A program made the translations under genes and the position numbers. Shown one piece after another: positions 48,144 to 60,199 of a stretch of DNA of 64,000 nt. The stretch covers positions 1-64,000 of the forward strand of contig NW_026597300.1 in the NCBI RefSeq assembly GCF_029784155.1, in the 5' to 3' direction. Source of the stretch: Uranotaenia lowii (lineage: Eukaryota > Arthropoda > Insecta > Diptera > Culicidae). A model generated the notes under the pieces. That model was not told where the DNA came from, did not search any database, and saw nothing but the letters and a program-made list of their open reading frames with translations. Numbering within the stretch: the first letter of the stretch is position 1; every line of letters begins with the position of its first letter.

Positions 48144-50201
48144 TCGAATCGTCCCGCTTGATTCTATCAAAATTAAACCTAAGAATTTTAACTCAACGGG
48201 TCTTTTAAAATCCAATTTTTGTAACTTGTTCCATAATTAACTGTATGTTGATAATATGTTTGTTTCATTTGCTGTATTCCTTTTAGTAGATTTATTTCGT
48301 TTTGTTCGAGTTCACATTAAGGATTAAACCGAAATAAAAAGTTTCTAATTTATTGGAATATATTGTTTATGAATCTTTTTTAAAATAGAATTTTGAATAT
48401 CGGGCCATTTTTTGGAGTATTTGTCGAATGTTTTGCCTAACGCAGCGCATTCCCAATTAGCTTTGGATGGTGTTTTTTTAGAGCTGAAGAAATGAAACAC
48501 ATTAGAAAAGATTTTTTACTAACCATTTTCAAACAGCTTTTTATTCACCATCCTCATGCTTCGAAGCAGTTTGAATTAAAATCCATATTTTCACCAAAAT
48601 CATTTCCAAATAGTTTCGCCTGATACTTAAGTTATAGACTTTACACATTTCAACTTAAAATGTTCCCAATCAGCATTTGTCATGGCAATAAATCTGACGA
48701 TTTTGTATACTGCAAATGAACTTATTCTAGCAAAAAATGCAAAATAATTCCTTTGAACTTTAACCCAATGAATCAAAGAAACGATTGGTTTTGAAAAGGG
48801 GAAAACATATGTTTAGATAAATTCTCCCATTATTTTAAAGATTTTAATTGAAGCATTTAGATGTTCTGATTTCAAAATTTTCTGAACATTGTTGGTGGTG
48901 ATCTGCGATTTCATTTAGGATTATGTAGTATTTTTAAGATTTAATAACATTTAATTGAAAAGCAGAGTTTTTAAAATTTAATAGATCGAAAAGAAATAAT
49001 CTGTTCATGCTTCGATGGTTTCATGAGTTCATTTCAAAAATGTAACACCGGGGCAAATGCAAACGAATATCGCCAAAGTTCAACTTTCATATTTTCTAAA
49101 AAAAAAATTTTCAAAAAAAAATTATGTTGTGTTGACAAAAAGAAATATCGAAGTATGCATTTGTCCCATTTATTGGGGCAAGTGAAAACACATAGGTCTT
49201 TTTCAGATGCGTCAGTGAAAAGACTTTAAAATGAATTGAATACTTGTTCTTGTTTGTCTGTTTTATAAACTTTCATTGATATATCCTAAGTTTTTTTCCG
49301 GAATAAATTAATGCTTGGTACTTCAATTTCACTGAATGCTGTTCAACCAAAAGACCTAGATTTACAAAGACCTTTATAGAAGTTTTGAATATCCGCTTCA
49401 GATTCAACACTCGGGATATCCTTTCTGGCCATTTTGGAGATAAAATTCTTAAATTGTAGATGTTTCATTGCTGAATGGCGCGTTTTCACTTATTCTACCT
49501 AAGAAATTACAGGAATTAATATAACTTTTAACACTTTCAGTTCATATTAAAACTTCATCATAAAAATCTGCTGCCCCTGGAATTTCAATCACAAAAAAAC
49601 TTTTCAACAAAAAAGTGAATCAAAAATCTCTTCTATGTAGCCAAAATATGTAAAACAAAAACATAAATTTCATGTTAAGTTTGTACTTGAGTTGTGTGTA
49701 AACAAACAGTTAACGTGTAAACAGTTTTTTGATGAATGATTAAAAAAAAAAGAGTTGAGTTTATTTAATCAGACGGTTTTTTGGGCCCAACAACTTTTAG
49801 CAATAATGTAAAAATTGAAAGTTTGCACTTGCTCTAGTCTACTTTCTTAATTGGAAGTTCTTCCGGAAAATGCATATCCTCACTTTTTGTTATTGAAAAG
49901 TAGATTATTTCAACTTACGTTTGCAAAAAATCAAAAAGTTCATTTTGCCTTTAAAAACTTCAATCCTTTCTAGTCTATTTCAAAGAACAGACTCCTGTTA
50001 AGTTAATGTGTCTAGCGTTCTAGGTGTGGATTATACGAAATTGAATGTAAAGCTTCCCAATTTCTTATTTTCAAACGTCCTCAAAGTGTCTTCATTTCAT
50101 ATTTATCATTACCAAATTCATATTTTTTGGACAACAATTTACTTCTTAAATTGACACGAATTAAAAATATTTTTAATATTTGAAATCGTTTAGGTACATG
50201 G
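48144..50201. other. Unassigned AT-rich DNA
   Basis: About 2 kb with no supported gene, tRNA or element end. The one short frame above 60 codons (49023-49229) is lysine/serine-rich and overlaps A runs. Confidence 0.35.
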
Positions 50202-50890
50202 TTTTGATTCGATCGATAAAATATCAATCCGTGTCACATTTATTATTGCTTATTTGTACACAGCATGGCGTCATTTATTACCATGTGCTGTGTACAAATA
50301 AGCAAGGAAAAAAACATATCTAGGTTGCATGCCACGTGCATAAGAAATATAAGTACTTGGTTGTGAAACAGGCGCCTAATTTTTAAATTTTTCCAGCGAT
50401 CAATGAACAGTATGCTTTGGTTACTATTATCTTGCAACGACGTTTGCTAGCGACGCCTCGCCCATGGAGACGGAAAACAAACCCCTCAAAGAAAAGAAAA
50501 TTTCTAAAAATGAATGCCTGACTTTTCAATTTTGAATTTTGGCAAAACAAAATTTATTTGTTGTATTCGATCGGCAAAATGTCAATCTGACTCACATCTA
50601 GGCGTCATTCATAACCATGTGCTGTATAAATGAGCTAGGAATCAAGAACAAAACAAATTACATCAAGGCTTCATACCGCCACCACTTGCATTGAAAATAT
50701 GCTTGGTTGAGAAATACGCGCCAAAATATTCTCACTGATCAGTATGCTATGCCATAGTTACTATCTTCTAACGACGTCAGGTCGCGACGCCTCGACCTTG
50801 GAGACGAAAAACAAACCGCCCAAAGGAAAAAAAAATCTCGAAAAAATGGAAGCCATGACTTTCATTTCATTCAAAAAACTACAAATTTAA
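50202..50890 (+). repeat. Left arm of a large inverted repeat, itself two tandem units
   Basis: The arm consists of two related units of about 340 bp (about 50202-50540 and 50541-50885). Each carries, in order, 'gtcat', 'ccatgtgctgt', a 'gcgcc' word, 'tcagtatgct' or 'cagtatgct', 'gcgacgcctcg', 'ggagacg..aaacaaac' and 'gacttt'. The whole arm is found inverted at 55467-56393. No coding frame is conserved between units, so these are structural repeats. Confidence 0.8.
50248..50303. repeat. 18-bp perfect hairpin inside the left arm
   Basis: 'gcttatttgtacacagca' (50248-50265) and its exact reverse complement (50286-50303) are 20 bases apart. The matching place in the right arm has only one copy, so the extra inverted copy was added locally in the left arm. 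Confidence 0.8.
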
Positions 50891-51034
50891 TAATTACGGA
50901 CAATTGATGCGACTTTGTGTTGTTTTTATTCGATATAAACCGATTCGCATGGCTACAGAATATTCTAAAAATAATTTCATTCGAATCGTTTGGGTCATTT
51001 CGGAGGAGTAGTACTACAAACACCGTTACAAGAG
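50891..51034. other. Unassigned DNA
   Basis: Start of the region between the large inverted arms. No features recognised. Confidence 0.3.
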
Positions 51035-51115
51035 AATTTTATATAATAGATAAAAATGAATGTTTGTCTGTCTGTCTGTTCCCTATAGACTCGGAAACTA
51101 CACCCATAGAAGAGG
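51035..51115 (+). repeat. Start segment of the dispersed module repeat
   Basis: 'aatgtttgtctgtctgtctg' runs into 'ttccctatagactcggaaac'. This is the same terminal block that closes 24330-24835 in the other orientation. Confidence 0.65.
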
Positions 51116-51352
51116 TTGCAAAAATCCAATGCCTATTTAGCACATCTCTGTGCCGATAATGCGCTGAAATGTGCACTGTGCCGAAGATGATATGTTTGAA
51201 AAACCGTAACTGGCATAAGGACTCGGCTCCCAACTAAAATGATGTATGACCACTACATTCAAGCAAAACAAGAAAAACATTTTATGGGATCTCGTTCCAA
51301 TTGGATAATTCATCCCAGAAACAAGAAAATAAAAATATAAACCACAACACAC

Positions 51353-51440
51353 CCGTAGGGGGAATCGAACTCAAATCACCAACCATATGGTCTTGCTAGA
51401 CAGACATCTTAACCAGTGTACTATTTGAGCTTCATGCAGG
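51353..51440 (-). repeat. tRNA-derived SINE head, minus strand
   Basis: On the minus strand the A-box-like 'tagtacactggttaaga' is followed after a usual spacing by the B-box 'gagttcgattccccc'. The order and distance fit an internal polymerase III promoter. Stems are imperfect, so this is more likely a SINE than a working tRNA gene. The body may extend leftward toward 51240. Confidence 0.55.
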
Positions 51441-51624
51441 AAGAGGGATATTTGTCATAGGCATTCTGCCACCGATCAATCACAAAAGAAACGCACGACA
51501 GTGGCTTCCCGGCGTTTGGCCTCCTTTCAAGGTATTCATTTGTCATGCGATGGAAACGGGAAAGGGAACGGGAGTGGAGGAAACGGGAAACCCATTGAAT
51601 GAGAACTGTGCTTTGCTTACTGCC

Positions 51625-51870
51625 TGCTATTACATACACACGCTACATATACACAGCTGCTAAAGCCAGGCAGTTTGGCCGATGGTTGTTTGCCGGTAAA
51701 TTGAAGGAATGTTTTTGTTGTTGCTTTTGCTACATACACACGCACAGCTTAGCCGTGGTTGTTTGCCGGTAGATTGAATTGAAGCAATGTTTTTTTTTGT
51801 TGCTTTTACTGCATACACACGCACAGCTTGGCCGTGGTTGTTTGCCAGTGGATTGAAGGGATTGAATTAT
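51625..51870 (+). repeat. Three tandem ~85-bp repeats
   Basis: Each unit has 'tacatacacacgcacagct' or a close variant, then 'gccg.tggttgtttgcc', then 'attgaa' and 'aatgttttt.ttgttgctttt'. Unit starts are near 51630, 51730 and 51812. A further partial copy, including the 'gtttttgttgttgcttttgc' phrase, lies at 52380-52420. Confidence 0.7.
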
Positions 51871-51899
51871 ACCGTATTTTTTTACTCCTGGAGGCAAAC

Positions 51900-51975
51900 T
51901 AGAGGCAACCTAGGTTCGCTCTAACTGCTGTCATCGTGCTCATTTATTGCTCGAGAGGCAACCTAGGTTCGCTCG
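51900..51975 (+). repeat. Direct repeat of 'gaggcaacctaggttcgctc'
   Basis: The 20-bp phrase occurs at about 51902 and again at about 51954, about 52 bp apart. It probably arose by local duplication. Confidence 0.75.
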
Positions 51976-52546
51976 AAAAAGGGACGGAGTCGCCCTGAGA
52001 AGAAAGTCAGTTTTGCGAGAAGTCCACCAATACTCTCAACGTTGTTGTCAAAACATTAAACAGCTGTTTTTGGCTGAAAACAAACAGTTGAAATAATGAA
52101 CGGGCAAATGATTATTGCCAAGATTTTGAACCTCTCAGCCAAGGAAAATCGTACTATATGCAGTCCAGTGCAATCCGGACACGAAAAACGGCAATCCGGA
52201 TGTGAAGAACTGAATGAAGAAATCCAGAAGGGAGAACAAAATGACAGCTGCATGTAAACATTGCGCTCGTTCTCACGCACACCTACGTATGGAATAACTC
52301 GAAACCCGAAACTCGTTTTTCTATTCTGACGGTTTCAGAGCCAAATCCGGAATCAAAAAAAAATACGCCATTAGAAGGATGTTTTTGTTGTTGCTTTTGC
52401 TACATTCACACGCACAGTGCTCGGTTCGCTGGCTGCCTGGTGTTGGCCGGTATTTATTTCCATCCTTCTTCGTCTTGTGATGCGATAGGGAGGGACGTGA
52501 AAGCGTTTTTATTTTGTTTCTTTCAGACATACGCAATACGATGTGT

Positions 52547-52675
52547 GTTCAATGGAAGTTAGTCGAAACAGGTTGAAATAGGTCGAAACAAGTAGAAATG
52601 GATTTTGACAGTTGGTATTCTGTCTCTTTCCAATTGACTTCGACCGATTTCAACCAGGTCGTCCGTTGAACATAC
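52547..52675. mobile_element. Small fold-back element with TCGAAAC motifs
   Basis: The left side 'gttcaatggaagttagtcga' and right side 'gtccgttgaacata' form inverted ends (GTTCAAYGGA). Inside, 'gtcgaaac', 'gttgaaat' and their inverted forms alternate. The 129-bp unit has no coding capacity. Related sequence is at 53765-53925. Confidence 0.55.
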
Positions 52676-53764
52676 GTTCACCAATACTAATGCGTGTTTT
52701 GTGCGTAGTACACACGAATTTCCAGACAGACCGTTTTCATTCAAAAATTTTTGGAACCTGCGAAACGATTACATTTATGCTTTTCTAAAATTCAATTTGG
52801 TTTAAAATTTCTTTCAAAATTCATTAAATGAGCAAAAGTCATCAAATAGAAAACTTCTATAGCTTTTTTCGCAGAACGCAAAATTATTTGAAGTATTAAG
52901 GAAAGTTTGATAATTGATTCGAAACTTTTTTTCTAGAATGTCACGTTTTTGTTTTCAATTTTTGTCAAAAAGCGTTAAATAATTTTAACTTATTTAGAAA
53001 AGTTATTTCAACATCAAGAGCTAGCAGAAAAATTGCATATTCAGATTCAGGGCACATAAATATCATCAGAACATTTTCAATTACATAAATGAACTCCTGT
53101 TACATGGTTTCCAATTTGTCGATGTATAAAACAAGTATTCGATAAATAAATTTTGAAGTTAATATGGTTCGTTTCAAACTATGTTCTTATTCAGTCACAC
53201 TTCTTAATTAAAACCCATTCAAATGACGAGCTAGTGTTTTTATATGTCTTATTTAGAGTTTCAATTAAAACAAAAGGTTAATTGAATTGCAATTTAAAAT
53301 TTACAATTAAACATTATATTTTCAATTATAGTGTTGTCAAATGATATTAGGTTGATTAAAGTGTTAATTCCGCCGGAAGCGAACCAAATTTCTGATATGT
53401 TTGTCAACACTTATTATTAAACACCTTTTAAGGTTAAGCAATATTCCGGAACTCTACGAAAATTTTACTTGGAAAAAATCTGCATGGGGGGCGGTTTCGC
53501 ACGGCTTTGGTTGGTACCTAAAAAGTTCAAAAGTACCTCCGGCAAGCACCACATCAAACCGTTTGATTGCGGTGCCAGCAGAGATCATGTATGAAAAATT
53601 AATTGCAGGCAGCACAGCGACAATCCCGACACGAAACACACAGGACCGACCGCCGACTGAATCCAAACATCCAAAGCACGAAAATGAAATGGCGAAAACG
53701 AAACAAAAACATGCTCTCTGTCTAACACACACGCTGCATGTGTGTTAGTGTGGTAGAAACGAAT
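52676..53764. other. Unassigned DNA between the two TCGAAAC fold-back pieces
   Basis: AT-rich to 53340, then a mixed stretch with a 115-codon plus-strand frame at 53401-53748 (no recognisable domain, overlapped by a 92-codon minus frame). Confidence 0.3.
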
Positions 53765-53925
53765 CCTGCTTTCGAGCTGGATCGGTTTCGACTAGTTTCG
53801 ATCGATTTCAACTTGCTCCGTTGAACAACGACCAGACCTGTTTCGACCAAAACATCAGCCGATTGAACAACGACCACTTGACAGAAACTAGTCGAAACCA
53901 ATCGCTACTTACGATTGAACGCAGC
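53765..53925. repeat. Second TCGAAAC/GTTTCGA fold-back piece
   Basis: 'ggtttcgactagtttcgat', 'ccgttgaacaacgacca', 'gattgaacaacgaccact' and 'gaaactagtcgaaacc' appear in series. The same ends as 52547-52675 occur in inverted order, so this is another, possibly compound, copy. Confidence 0.55.
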
Positions 53926-54049
53926 TACGGTTAACTTGGGAGATTAATGCCGGTGGGAGCAAATCGAATCAGCACCGATCGCGTTATCTTCTTGTACCAA
54001 TGATGCTATGTAATTGACTACACGCCATTGGCACAGAGGCTGAATTTTG

Positions 54050-54145
54050 GGTGTACTGAACCGATCATTGTCAAAATTGGCATCTGAGGGTTTTTGGGGC
54101 CGGAGATGGTTTCTATAATAGTCAGGCATAAAAATGTTCATTCAT
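54050..54145 (+). repeat. Fragment of the dispersed module repeat
   Basis: 'ctgaaccgatcattgtcaaa' followed by 'gggtttttggggccgg' matches the module that in 24330-24835 reads in the other direction. Confidence 0.55.
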
Positions 54146-55466
54146 TCACGTTGACGGCGAATTTTTTTTTTGGATCACTATACCCAAGAAAATATGATCA
54201 GTCGTGGGTAATGTCATGACAGAAATATTCCGATAATGTAAATAAATTTCACTTATGAGAAGAGTGAGCTATGAATGAAATTTGGGAACCAAATGGAAAT
54301 AAAAAAACAGGCGTCTAGAAACGCTTATCTCTGTTTTCATTTTTTATACTATTGTTAGTTAGAATTTGCCGTAGTATAACATTTGAAAATCAGCTTGGCA
54401 AACAAAGTTGCAAAAAATTGCATTGGTGATATTTCTCATGACCCATTTTAACTCCATGTGGTTTATCTATAGGTGGAGACAACCAAAAACTTTAGTGTAT
54501 TAGTTCGTTGTATCCATACAGTTGTTTATGAACGATTGTGACGTAACGCGACGCCATCACGGAGCCAAGTATTAAGCGCCTAAATGTAGCCATAGTACAT
54601 GAAAAATAACAGGTAGGCCATTGCGCATAACCTCACTTCAAAGCTCCGTGTATGTACACAGCATGCTTGCATACCAACAAAAGTAGTTATGAAAATTTGG
54701 CAGTTTTATATAGAATGGAAATCAACATTTTTTATTGCTCCGGCGTTCGTCGTTTGATTCTTTTGAAAAGTGCGTAAGATTAAAGACTGATTTTTCTGGT
54801 TCATCGGAAACAAATTTTTGAATTGATTTTTTTTGTTCCGGACCATTAATAATGAGCATTAAGAGCCAATTTTCATAGCTGTCCCTCTTTGTTGTTGATA
54901 TTTTCTTGTGTTTATGGTTAAGATTTGATGAATGATCTAAAAAACTTTATATTTTTGTGATGACAAGTCAATTTGAACGAGATTTTATTTAAATCGCACT
55001 ATAAAAAGACCACACAAGACAAAAATATCATAAAATTTTGATTTTGGATCATCAAAAAAGCTCATTGCACATTACTTTTAGCTGAGCCGAAAAGCCAAAT
55101 ATTGTTTGTTACATTAAAATGCATCAGTGCATATTTTTCTCATAATTTTAATGATTACCAATTTGTAGAAAAATTTGATTTTCTGAAAAATTCCATACAT
55201 TTGCCAGTTTTTTTCCATAACTATTTTCCGGGGCCTCTTACCAATACGTTTAAAGAGAGCGGAATAGCCTACCTTGTATATTTCAAAGTTCTATGATTCA
55301 TAGCTTGCTTTCATTTCAAAAAAAATCTTAAACTAACGACATGTGAGAAAAAGAATGGGTCACTCACTAGTCGCAGTTTTTGGCTCATGACTATGACATT
55401 ATCCCTTCCCTGATAATAGTTAAAACCCCATCCGACTCAAGGGAGGGGGGGCTCCCATACAAAATT
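54146..55466. other. Unassigned DNA inside the large inverted repeat
   Basis: No gene. 54530-54690 has words reminiscent of the inverted-arm unit ('acgcgacgcc', 'gcgcctaaatg', 'gtacacagcatg') in the orientation of the right arm, perhaps a strongly diverged extra unit. The remainder is AT-rich. Confidence 0.35.
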
Positions 55467-56393
55467 TGTAGTTTTTCGAAACAAATAAAAGTCATGACAT
55501 CCATTTTCTCGAGATTTTTTTTCCTTTGGGCGGTTTGTTTTTTCGTCTCCATGGTCGAGGCGTCGCGAACATACGTCGCGAGAGGATAGTAACCATGACA
55601 TAGCATACTGATCAGTAAGAATATTTTGGCGCGTATTTCTCAACCAAGCATATGGTCGGGATTCGACCAGACTGAACTGAATGCCATCAGCATTTTTCCG
55701 AGTCACTCGAGTTTAATGTACAAATATTTTCAACTATAGACGAAATCAGTAAAACTTAAAAACCAGAATCATTAGTTTATAAACCAAGGAATGCATTCCA
55801 GTGAATTATTTTAGATTTTTCAGTTTCGCATAAGAATAACATGAGTTTCAAAATCTGCAGTTTAAAAATTTTCCCATGGCGTTCAGTTCGGTCTGGTCGA
55901 AGGCAGACCATATTTTCAATGCAAGGGGTGGCGACATGAAGCCTTGATGTGATTTTATTTCTACTTGATTCCTAGCTCATTTGTACAGCATATGGTTGAC
56001 GCCTAGATGTGATCCAGATTGACATTTTGCCGATCGAATAAAGCATATACAAACATTATTTTTGACAAAATCTGAAATTGAAAAGTCATGGCATCCATTT
56101 TTAGAGATTTCCTTTTCTTTGAGGGGTTTGTTTTCCGCGTTTTTCGTCTCTATGGTCAAGCAAACGTGTCTTCGCAAGTGGATAGTAACCAAAGCATACT
56201 GTTCATTGATCGCTGGAAAAAACTACTACAATAAGGCGCCTGTTTTTCAATTAAGTTCCTATATTTATTATGCACGTGGGGGCGTTATGCAACCTAGATA
56301 TGTTTTTTCTTGCTAAATTGTACACAGCAAGTGGAAATAAATGACGCCTAGTTGTGACACGGATTGGTATTTTATCAATCGAATCAAAAGCAA
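55467..56393 (-). repeat. Right arm of the large inverted repeat, split by a MITE
   Basis: In reverse complement this matches 50202-50890 unit for unit. 55467-55653 plus 55910-56045 corresponds to the second left unit and 56046-56393 to the first. Shared phrases include 'tggcgcgtatttctcaacca' and 'gccgatcgaata'. Identity is clearly below 100 percent, so the arms are old or not under homogenisation. The 4.6-kb space between arms holds no transposase. Confidence 0.8.
55654..55909. mobile_element. 256-bp MITE nested in the right arm
   Basis: The ends are inverted repeats of about 30 bp: the left reads 'ttcgaccagactgaactga' and the right, inverted, 'ttcgaccagaccgaactga', each preceded by 'ggtc'. 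Comparison with the left arm shows the uninterrupted site reads 'aagcatattttcaatg', so the insertion and its ends are defined by an empty-site paralogue. The flanking 'atat' (55650-55653 and 55910-55913) is the likely 4-bp target duplication; 5 bp, 'catat', is possible. Confidence 0.8.
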
Positions 56394-58019
56394 TTGAAAG
56401 ATTTGCAAAAATACTTCCATATTTGATGTCCATATAGCACTTGTTGTCTAAAAAATATAAATTTAGTTCTGATGCTAATGAATTAATGGTATGACACTTT
56501 GCGAATAATTGAAAAAAAAAAATACTGAAAGTGAAGAATTTACATACAATTTTTTAACCGATTTTGCCTACAAGGTAATTTTTGAATCATATTGATAACA
56601 GAAATATGAATAAGATGTTTTCTACAGAGGTAGATTGGAAACATTTTTTTGAACATGTAAAAATGTACTTAACTGAAAAAGAAGACCAAAAAATCCGATC
56701 CGACAAATGAACTGATCAAGAGCCTTTTCTTTAAATTAGATAAGATAGGACTGACGTGTGTATTAGTGAAAGGTATCAGTGAAATAAACTGTTTTATAGA
56801 CCAAAAGTGAGGGAATTCATTTTCCGAAAGAATTTTCATTCAAGGAACACTAGAGCATGTTCAAACGTTCAACTTTTCTCTGTTACAAAAAAATAAAAAA
56901 AAATATGTTTTCTTCTAAAAATTGTTACTTTGGCCCAAATACGCAACTGAAACGAATTAATAATTGACAATGGGAGCTTTTTGTTTTAAATAATTTTTAA
57001 CAAAACATCGTACTTTCTGCTTACATACCAATTCAAGTACGTACTTAACATGAAAAGTGTTTTTGTGTTACATGGCTGCATAAAAGGAACTTTTGATCCG
57101 CTTCTTTTTTGAAAAGTGAGACTTTGTAACTGATCTTCAACTTGAAGCAAAATTTTTATGAGAAATTTTTAGTATACTTTTAAAGTGTTCAAAACCGTAT
57201 TCTCTCCTGTCAACTTACACGGTGGGGTAAGGGCAAACTTCGAACTTTCAAGAAATTCATCTTCAAAATGATTCAATATGTTGGAAAGACCAGGAGGGGT
57301 ATTCCGAATGTTGTAACTGAAGCGGATATTTAAAATTCTTAAATGTCTTTGTAAATGAAGGTCATTTGCTTTGAACAGCATTCGTTAAAAGTGGATTAAC
57401 AAACATAAATTTATACTGCAGGAACACTGCAGATATATCAATTAAACTTGATAAAACAAACAAACAGCAATACGTATTAAAACTATTTTAAAGCCTTTAC
57501 TCTGACGCATCTGAAAATAAGCTTTGCGTTTGCACTCCCACCAATATACGGGACAAATGTTAACTTAGAAATTTGTTTTTGCCAACGTTTTTGAATATTT
57601 GACTTTCGAAGAGAAAATAAAAAACGCGGAGAGTTTATTTAGTGATGCAACTGATATTTTTTTGAAATATTTGTATTTTTTACTTTAATAAATTTATTAA
57701 AAAAAAGAATTTGCACTGTATAAAATCGATAATTTTCATACCATGTCAAGTGCTGTTTGGGAAAACTTCAAACTGTAATGTCTCATTTCCACAAGTTTGG
57801 CATATGGCGAAACATATTTTAAACATAATTTTGGCGGAAGTGCTCATAATACAGAATATTAGGAATATACTCAAAAAACTGTCCCGATTCACGCTTTTGA
57901 TCGGTTTTCAAAATTCTATCTTCATAAAGTACAATATGCAATAAATTCCAATATGCGAATCTTTTTCTTTCAATTAGAAATTTATGTAAACTCGAGCCAG
58001 GTAAATCGGCCTACCTTCT
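56394..58019. other. Unassigned AT-rich DNA
   Basis: No supported gene, tRNA or element end in about 1.6 kb. Short frames at 57169-57381 and 57711-57944 have no recognisable domain. Confidence 0.35.
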
Positions 58020-58475
58020 TCAAGCAGTGGGGGACAAAATTAAAAAAAAGATAAGGGAGCTCCCATGTAAGTTTAAGATAAAGATCTTTTTTGCGTACGG
58101 ATATTTGGCATAACTCAAAAAAAGATGTGACAAATGATTTTATGGAAGTTCGTAACTTTCCACTTTGGGAAAAAGGTGGAAAATCCATAAATTTTGACAT
58201 TATTTAAGTCATTATGAAGCTTTAAAAACAAAGTAAAAATTTCAGATCTTGAAAAACAAATTTGGAGATCAAGTTTCAGTAAATGACATATACCATCTGT
58301 AAATCGCAATTCGAAACTCCAACTGCAGCTCTCATTTCAAAGTTGTTGGTTCTGAACTATGATGAGGTTTGATTTTAAAAAATGCTTACAAAAATCTAAA
58401 TTTGAATAAATTTTTACAAATTACATTTATTTTTGGAAGGTGTAGCAAAGCACACGGGTCAGCTAGTAATTTATA
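58020..58475 (+). repeat. Module and terminal end of the dispersed repeat
   Basis: 'gggagctcccatgtaag' and 'ggcataactcaaaaa' are module phrases. The segment ends with 'gcaaagcacacgggtcagct' and 'agtaatttata'. This is the opposite end to the 'ctgtctgttccctata' start. Confidence 0.6.
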
Positions 58476-59867
58476 AACCAAAGGTTCTTCCTCTTGAAGT
58501 CCTGTTATAGTATATTTTAAAGTTTAATAGAATTTTTTTGAGAACAAAAAACTCGTCATACCTTTCTGTAGAATTCTAGTGATCAATCCGTCAACTCTCG
58601 CAAGTTATGTATATTGCCAAAGGCAACATTATTCCTCAGCAGTATACAGATGCCACTTCCATACAGCAATTGTTTTCTGCGAACTTCACTCCAAACGCGC
58701 TTTAACGCACATCCCACTGGAAAACTTCAATCCCTCACGGTACGAAGATCTTCCAGCGCCAACCATCGATTGGGTTCAGAACGAAACGTTTTCTGCTGCT
58801 GCTGTTTACTCCAGAGCAGAATCACAAACACACAAACAGCAACAAGAACAGAAAAAAAAGTTACAACCGGAAAGTAGGAGTTCGCTTGTTGTTGTTTTTG
58901 TTGATGATGATGATGATGGGTGATCACCACACGGTTTTTTCGTTGCGTTTAACCAACTTCTGTCGCTCTCCATGTATGTATGCTGCTACATACATTTAGT
59001 AAGTTTTACTACTCCTTTCTTACTCCGTTTATGGCGCTGCCGGGATGCGGGCGCACGTTCTTTCTGTGCTTGCCTCTGGAAACAGTGTAGGAACGCAACG
59101 AAACACAACAACAGCAACAGCACATCAGCAGCAACAACTCCAGAGATTTAGAATGCGATAAAATATGTGCCTATGCATTCTTGGTTGGTTCGTTTTTCCC
59201 TTTTTTTCGTCCCCCTCTATTTTACCCACTCTATTCGCGATCTCTGAATGAATCCGATCCTCTCGGGTTCTGGTTTTATTTTCTTATGCTTTAAATTTGG
59301 ATCAATTCCTGGAAGCGTTGGAAACAGTTGCTTTGCACAACTTGTGCGATTCGCAACGAGATGTTTCTTAGGTTATTCTTCGGAAAGAGAAGAACACGTA
59401 CCTACTACTACTTTTATAGGTGTTATGATGATGTTGATTTGAGATAAAACATAAATAATCACAAAACATAGCGGGCTGCTTGGTTTTCGATTACACCCTA
59501 AAAGTAATCATGAGATCTTCACTTTACACCTTTGATAACACATTCCGCACACGAGAGATTAGAGTTGTTTTTAAAAAATAAACGCACATTTTGAAGAAAT
59601 AAACAAACTACAGTTTGAACACACAGAGAATATTGATTAAATGAAATCAAAAGAAACGCCATTCAAGCATTAACTGCACTTTGCCCTTTCTAATCATCCA
59701 TTATGCACTAAAATGACGACTAAATCGAAACAAAAATTGCAACTTAGCAAAATGTGAAGTCAAAAAAAAAAGGCTGGGAACTGCAGAGCTCGGGTCTCCC
59801 GACTCAGCACGGTTTCATGTTCTCTTTTGTTGATATTCCTTTCACGTCTCTGTCTGCATCGGGCAGC

Positions 59868-59945
59868 AGGACTCGAACTCGAAGCCAGTTCCTACAAGAT
59901 GTTTAGATCAGCAGCAGACCCGTCTCGAGGAATGCGCCGCAAGGC
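59868..59945 (-). repeat. Possible tRNA-like fragment
   Basis: On the minus strand 'gagttcgagtcctgctgc' is a good B-box, but the T stem beside it does not pair and no clear A-box is at the right distance. A functional tRNA is unlikely. Confidence 0.25.
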
Positions 59946-60199
59946 GGCCTCCATTCATGTCTGCTGTTGCTGTACAAAAGGCTAATTCAATTCTAGGACC
60001 ATATACCACTAAACGTACCAAACAGATCAACCCCAACAACCTCCAAACCCCCCCAACCAACAACAATCAAGCATCAAACCCCACAATACTAACATCACTG
60101 GCGGCAGGCAGCGGCTTCGATCGATAGGCTATACTTATTTTTGTATAAGATTTCCTGCCTTCGACGCGATCTCCAGAGTCCAGTTTGATCTTCTCGAAT

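Noticed and set aside
59868..59945. Functional tRNA gene on the minus strand
   Set aside because: Only the B-box is convincing; the T stem does not pair and the D-arm is missing. Kept only as a weak tRNA-like fragment.
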